Positions 60,572-64,000 of a DNA stretch of 64,000 nt are shown in pieces. This DNA comes from Flavobacterium sp. HBTb2-11-1 (lineage in GTDB: Bacteria > Bacteroidota > Bacteroidia > Flavobacteriales > Flavobacteriaceae), in assembly GCF_009826975.1 (NCBI RefSeq), contig NZ_WUMO01000006.1, forward strand, positions 248,001 through 312,000. The letters are read 5' to 3'. The position numbers and the translations under genes were made by a program. The notes beneath the pieces are model-generated. The model made no database searches. It saw nothing but the letters and a program-made list of their open reading frames with translations, and was not told the origin of the DNA. Each line of letters starts with the position of its first letter. The first letter of the stretch is position 1.

Positions 60572-62002
60572 ATGAAAGAAGTAAAAATTCCACAGACCCT
60601 AATTACGCTGGCAGTTTTAGTTGCCATTTGGTTTATTCCAGCTCCAGAGGGCGTTGTGTCAGAAGCATGGCATTTATTTGCCATTTTCGTAGCTACCATT
60701 TTAGGAATCATCTTAAAAGCAGCTCCTATGGGCACAATGTGTATGATTGCGATTGCGCTCACGGCAATGTCTCAGGTATTGGCCCCAGGAGATCCTGGAA
60801 AATCGATCACATTAGCATTAAAAGGATTTGGCGATAAAGTAATTTGGCTGATCGGAATTTCGTTTTTCATCGCGAGAGGATTTATAAAAACAGGTTTAGG
60901 AAATAGAATTGCTTTCCTATTCATAAAAATATTCGGAAAAAGTTCTTTAGGGCTAGCTTATGGTTTAGGATTGGCAGATTTGGTTTTGGCGCCAGCCGTT
61001 CCAAGTAATACCGCTAGAGGAGGGGGAATTGTTTATCCGATAATGAAATCAATGTCGATGAGTTTTGGCTCAATGCCAGACAAACCCGAAACGCATAGAA
61101 AATTAGGTGCTTATTTGACTTTGAATAGTTATAACATGAATTTGATTGCTTCTTCTATGTTTTTAACAGGGACGGCTAGTAATCCCATGTGTCAGAAGTT
61201 TGCGCTTAATTTGGGAATAAAAATAAGTTGGATGTCTTGGGCTGCTGCAGCGATTGTTCCTGGTTTATGTGCTTTTCTTGTAATTCCGTTTGTGTTGTAT
61301 AAAATTTATCCTCCAGAATTAAAAAAAACTGGTGATGCTCCGCAGATTGCTACGCAGAAATTAAAAGAAATGGGCGCCATTACAAGAGATGAATGGATGA
61401 TGCTGCTAACATTTTTCATTCTGCTTTTTCTTTGGATGACAGGAGATTTGTTCTCTATCGATGCAACAACAACCGCCTTTATCGGATTGGTGATTTTGCT
61501 TTTAACTTCAGTTTTGACTTGGGATGATGTAAAAGCCGAAAAAGGAGCTTGGGATACCATTGTTTGGTTCTCTGTTTTGGTGATGATGGCCAGTTCGCTT
61601 AATGAATTAGGTTTTATTGCATGGTTTAGTGATCTCGTAAAAGCAGAAATTGGCGGATTAAGCTGGCAAATGGCTTTTCCGATAATTGTTTTGGTGTATT
61701 TCTTTAGCCATTATCTTTTTGCAAGTGCAACCGCACACGTTGCGGCAATGTATGCGGCTTTACTTGGTGTTGGTGTTTCGCTTGGAATTCCGGGATTATT
61801 GCTAGCTTTTATGCTTGGCTTTGTCGGATCTCTTTACGGAACTTTAACGCACTATGGTCATGGTCCGGCACCCGTATTTTTCGGGAGCGGTTACGTTGAC
61901 CTAAAGAGCTGGTGGGTTAAAGGACTTATAACCGGTTTGGTTATGCTCTTGATTTATATGGTAATTGGAGGATTATGGCTCCGAGTAATTGGATATTTTT
62001 AG
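60572..62002 (+). CDS. DASS-family anion:sodium symporter (dicarboxylate/2-oxoglutarate type)
   Basis: 476 residues, about 12 membrane helices. SNTARGGGIVYPIMKSMSMS (~149) and SSMFLTGTASNPMCQ (~193) match the SNT and TGT sodium/carboxylate motifs of the DASS family; ASATAHVAAMYAALLGVG (~386) is the second SNT-like site. It is closer to CitT / 2-oxoglutarate-malate translocators than to SLC13-type DctA. It imports or exchanges dicarboxylates or citrate. Probable operon with the upstream porin. Confidence 0.92.
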   Translation: MKEVKIPQTLITLAVLVAIWFIPAPEGVVSEAWHLFAIFVATILGIILKAAPMGTMCMIAIALTAMSQVLAPGDPGKSITLALKGFGDKVIWLIGISFFIARGFIKTGLGNRIAFLFIKIFGKSSLGLAYGLGLADLVLAPAVPSNTARGGGIVYPIMKSMSMSFGSMPDKPETHRKLGAYLTLNSYNMNLIASSMFLTGTASNPMCQKFALNLGIKISWMSWAAAAIVPGLCAFLVIPFVLYKIYPPELKKTGDAPQIATQKLKEMGAITRDEWMMLLTFFILLFLWMTGDLFSIDATTTAFIGLVILLLTSVLTWDDVKAEKGAWDTIVWFSVLVMMASSLNELGFIAWFSDLVKAEIGGLSWQMAFPIIVLVYFFSHYLFASATAHVAAMYAALLGVGVSLGIPGLLLAFMLGFVGSLYGTLTHYGHGPAPVFFGSGYVDLKSWWVKGLITGLVMLLIYMVIGGLWLRVIGYF

Positions 62003-62301
62003 ATTCTAATTCCAGGAGGAAGTAGTTCTTTATATCTTGGATTTTTTTTGAAAAAAGAAACAATTTTTGGATGAATAGGAACTACTCTGTAATTTTTTTC
62101 AGCACTTAAATCTAATATATTTTTAAGTAAAGTGTTGATTGTTTCTTCGTTCTCGTATGAATCAGGTTTGTTGATTTTAGTTAAGAAGATTTTTTTTTCT
62201 TGAAATTGATACTCAACTGCTAACATACCTTCAGGGATGACAGTTTCGAATTGGCGTGCAAAAGTGTTGTCTTTGATTTCCATAGTTACAGAAGTTTCCA
62301 T
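61999..62301 (-). CDS. YjdJ-type minimal GNAT acetyltransferase
   Basis: 100 residues. GMLAVEYQFQEKKIFLTKIN, ETINTLLKNILDLSAEKNYR, VVPIHPKIVSFFKKNPRYKE follow the small GNAT_YjdJ fold, with the acetyl-CoA-binding helix and the final P-x-x-x-x-F-x-x-x-x-P-x-Y motif. Substrate unknown. It overlaps the DASS gene by 4 nt, tail to tail. A second ATG at codon 7 (MEIKDN) is an alternative start. Confidence 0.85.
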   Translation of the reverse strand: METSVTMEIKDNTFARQFETVIPEGMLAVEYQFQEKKIFLTKINKPDSYENEETINTLLKNILDLSAEKNYRVVPIHPKIVSFFKKNPRYKELLPPGIRI

Positions 62302-62592
62302 AGTAATTTCTTGTTAGGTTATTGGTAAATAGTGAATTTGGGACTCGAAATTTTATTGAAAGAAAATTCTTTATAAGTTTTGATTTCAAAAAATATTTCG
62401 AAATGCAAAGGTAATCATTTGATTTTCAATATTAAATTATTTTTTGCGGCTATAAACTTTAAGTAATTGTTTCGAAGCTCAATTTTTTTTAAATCGTTTT
62501 AAAATAGGTCTGAAATTTGATTGTCATGATATTAAAAAAAGTAACTTTATTCTTTAGAATAAATATCTTAATGGTAATTTCATTTTAATGTT

Positions 62593-63249
62593 ATGAGTAA
62601 AATTCCAGTTTATTTTATGCCCGGTCTGGCAGCGAGTTCGTCTATTTTTGAAAGAATAAAATTGGATGAAGATATTTTTGAAACGCATCTTCTCGAGTGG
62701 GAAATTCCAAATCCAAAAGAATCTTTATCAGATTATGCGCTTCGAATAAGTAAAAATATTAAAGAAGAAAATCCGGTTTTAATCGGAGTTTCTTTCGGCG
62801 GAATCTTAGTGCAGGAAATCTCAAAGCATATTAAAGCGCGAAAAGTCATTATTATATCAAGCGTAAGAAGCAATCATGAATTTCCTAGACGGATGAAAAT
62901 AGGAAAGCGAACAAAAGCTTATAAGCTAATCCCCATGCAGTTGATTCTCAATATTGAGAAATTGGCTAAGTTTTCTTTTGGCGAAAAAGTCAATAAAAGA
63001 ATAAAATTATATGAGAAGTTTTTATCTGTGCGCGATTTAGGTTATCTGCAATGGGCTGTAGAAAGTGTAATTCTTTGGGATCGCGATCAAATTGATGAAA
63101 ATGTGGTTCATATTCACGGAGATCAAGACGAAGTTTTTCCGATTAAGTATATCAATAAATGCATTTTAGTTAAAGGAGGAACTCATATTATGATTCTCAA
63201 TAAGTATAAATGGCTAAATGAGAATTTGCCTTCGATAATACTGGAGTAA
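62593..63249 (+). CDS. Alpha/beta hydrolase
   Basis: 218 residues, cytoplasmic. The fold shows VYFMPGLAASSSIFERI, nucleophile Ser in LIGVSFGGILVQEI (~residue 67), acid Asp region VHIHGDQDEVFPI (~residue 180) and His in VKGGTHIMILNKY (~residue 200). Such small hydrolases are often acyl or peptide hydrolases; substrate unknown. No partner gene. Upstream 62302-62592 is AT-rich and shows no gene. Confidence 0.85.
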   Translation: MSKIPVYFMPGLAASSSIFERIKLDEDIFETHLLEWEIPNPKESLSDYALRISKNIKEENPVLIGVSFGGILVQEISKHIKARKVIIISSVRSNHEFPRRMKIGKRTKAYKLIPMQLILNIEKLAKFSFGEKVNKRIKLYEKFLSVRDLGYLQWAVESVILWDRDQIDENVVHIHGDQDEVFPIKYINKCILVKGGTHIMILNKYKWLNENLPSIILE

Positions 63250-63295
63250 AACTTCAATTTTAAAATTCCAAATTACAAATCTTTATGCATGCAAT

Positions 63296-63399
63296 TTTGT
63301 CATCCTGAGGAACGAAGGATCACACTCGTAGCTCGATAAAGATTGGCGATATCCTGTGTGGAATTTCTAGTGTGATCCTTCGTTCCTCAGGATGACAAA
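63296..63399. repeat. 31-bp perfect inverted repeat with 42-bp spacer
   Basis: 63296-63326 and 63369-63399 are exact reverse complements (core CATCCTGAGGAACGAAGGAT). It has the same architecture as 27116-27215 and shares the ATCCTGAG core with 34746-34753. Confidence 0.85.
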
Positions 63400-63452
63400 C
63401 TATGCGTAAAATAGCAGTTAAGAAAAATCTAAACTCAACAATCTAAAATAAA

Positions 63453-63483
63453 AAATCCCAAACTCTTTTGGAATTTAGGATTT
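63453..63483 (-). terminator. Intrinsic terminator of the TPR gene
   Basis: AAATCCCAAACTC pairs with GAATTTAGGATTT with two mismatches; T run on the minus strand. Confidence 0.65.
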
Positions 63484-63506
63484 CAATATTGGAATTTAAA
63501 GAAAAT

Positions 63507-64000
63507 TTAAATTTTCTTCATTTGTTCTTTCATCATAGAGATTTGCTCTTTCAGCATTCCTTGTTTGTCTAATTTTTTAGCTTCATTTAATAAATTAGTC
63601 GCTTCCAACTTTCTTCTGCGTGACATGGCAACTCCTGCAAGGTTTAATTTAGCTACAGCCAAATCCATATCCATTGATAGTCCAAGTTCGATTGCTTTTT
63701 TGAAGTGTTTCTCTGCTTGGTTGATATTGGTTTGAGACAGCATGATACCTTGCAAATAGTTTAAGTATCCTTGTTGTTTTCTTACTAATGCTCCTTCAGG
63801 GTTTTTGATATATGATAACCATTTATTAGCCCCTTCAAAGTCTTGTTTTCTTAATTTAAGGAAGGCTAAAAGGATAAATTCGTTTTTGAAATAAAGAAAA
63901 ATCGGAATTGCAGTCAATAAGATAAGGAATATTCCGTTCCCGATATTACTTTCTGTAAATTGCCAAATGCCCGCCACTACAAGAAGTCCGGCCAAAATAA
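63507..64000 (-). CDS. Membrane-anchored tetratricopeptide protein, N-terminus beyond right edge
   Basis: At least 164 codons; the frame stays open through the window edge (ILAGLLVVAGIWQF), so the true start lies outside, and the TTG seen as a start at 63995 is arbitrary. Two hydrophobic helices (~1-15 and NGIFLILLTAIPIFLYF) are followed by TPR-like helices (ALVRKQQGYLNYLQGIMLSQ, AEKHFKKAIELGLSMDMDLA, KLNLAGVAMSRRRKLEATNL). Such proteins act as scaffolds at the inner membrane. Function unknown. Confidence 0.75.
   Translation of the reverse strand, partial: ILAGLLVVAGIWQFTESNIGNGIFLILLTAIPIFLYFKNEFILLAFLKLRKQDFEGANKWLSYIKNPEGALVRKQQGYLNYLQGIMLSQTNINQAEKHFKKAIELGLSMDMDLAVAKLNLAGVAMSRRRKLEATNLLNEAKKLDKQGMLKEQISMMKEQMKKI

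Overview
The window is chromosomal DNA of a Bacteroidota, most likely a Flavobacterium-type member of the Flavobacteriia. The evidence is low GC content, many intergenic inverted repeats, -7 boxes of the TAnnTTTG type without clear Shine-Dalgarno sites, and typical families: TonB-dependent receptors with carboxypeptidase-like N-termini, FecR/DUF4974 anti-sigma factor, DUF4249, DUF4290, DUF4199, DUF5686, type B L31, two-domain alternative GlmU, and the gene order zapA / 6S RNA / rny.

Layout. 1-6.6 kb: AraC regulator (cut by the left edge) behind a DUF6642 gene, a nucleosidase, a sirtuin, a secreted GH2 beta-glucuronidase-like enzyme, MgtC/SapB protein and a GNAT. 6.6-11.8 kb: a complete cell-surface signalling operon on the minus strand (ECF sigma, small ferredoxin-fold protein, FecR anti-sigma factor, TonB receptor with STN domain, DUF4249 lipoprotein). 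12.0-12.5 kb: a GNAT gene broken by a frameshift. 12.95-20.80 kb: an integrative element of about 7.8 kb in the 3' end of a tRNA-Met gene. It is flanked by a 17-bp direct repeat of the tRNA end, with a further near-identical 25-bp repeat just inside both ends. It encodes a tyrosine integrase, an unknown protein, an excisionase-like HTH protein and a phage/plasmid-type replication protein. The right half holds three exported or membrane cargo genes behind a 150-bp imperfect palindrome, plus gene remnants.

20.8-31.9 kb: core genes (START-like protein, class IV aminotransferase, YqgE, HU, Fmt, RecQ, ATPase, esterase, DUF493, DUF4290, MurA with Asp at the catalytic Cys position, CDF transporter). 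32-37.5 kb: DUF5686 outer-membrane protein, AroQ and three small outer-membrane beta-barrels. 37.6-42.6 kb: XerD, an orphan PAS histidine kinase, RNase Y, 6S RNA, ZapA and a ZapB-like coiled coil. 42.8-48.4 kb: M23 peptidase, TonB receptor, membrane protein and a Ca-loop lipoprotein. 48.6-57.2 kb: DUF2971, MsbA-like ABC exporter, phosphohexomutase, GT2, DUF4199, L31, GlmU-like protein and a PepSY-like protein. 57.5-64 kb: ABC-F protein, an OprO/P porin with a DASS dicarboxylate transporter, YjdJ-type GNAT, a hydrolase and a TPR protein cut by the right edge.

The parts best worth following up are the tRNA-Met element (boundaries, replication gene, cargo, palindrome), the frameshifted GNAT, the small gene inside the sigma/FecR operon, the 6S RNA and the MurA substitution. 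All family names are from reading the protein sequences; no database search was run.
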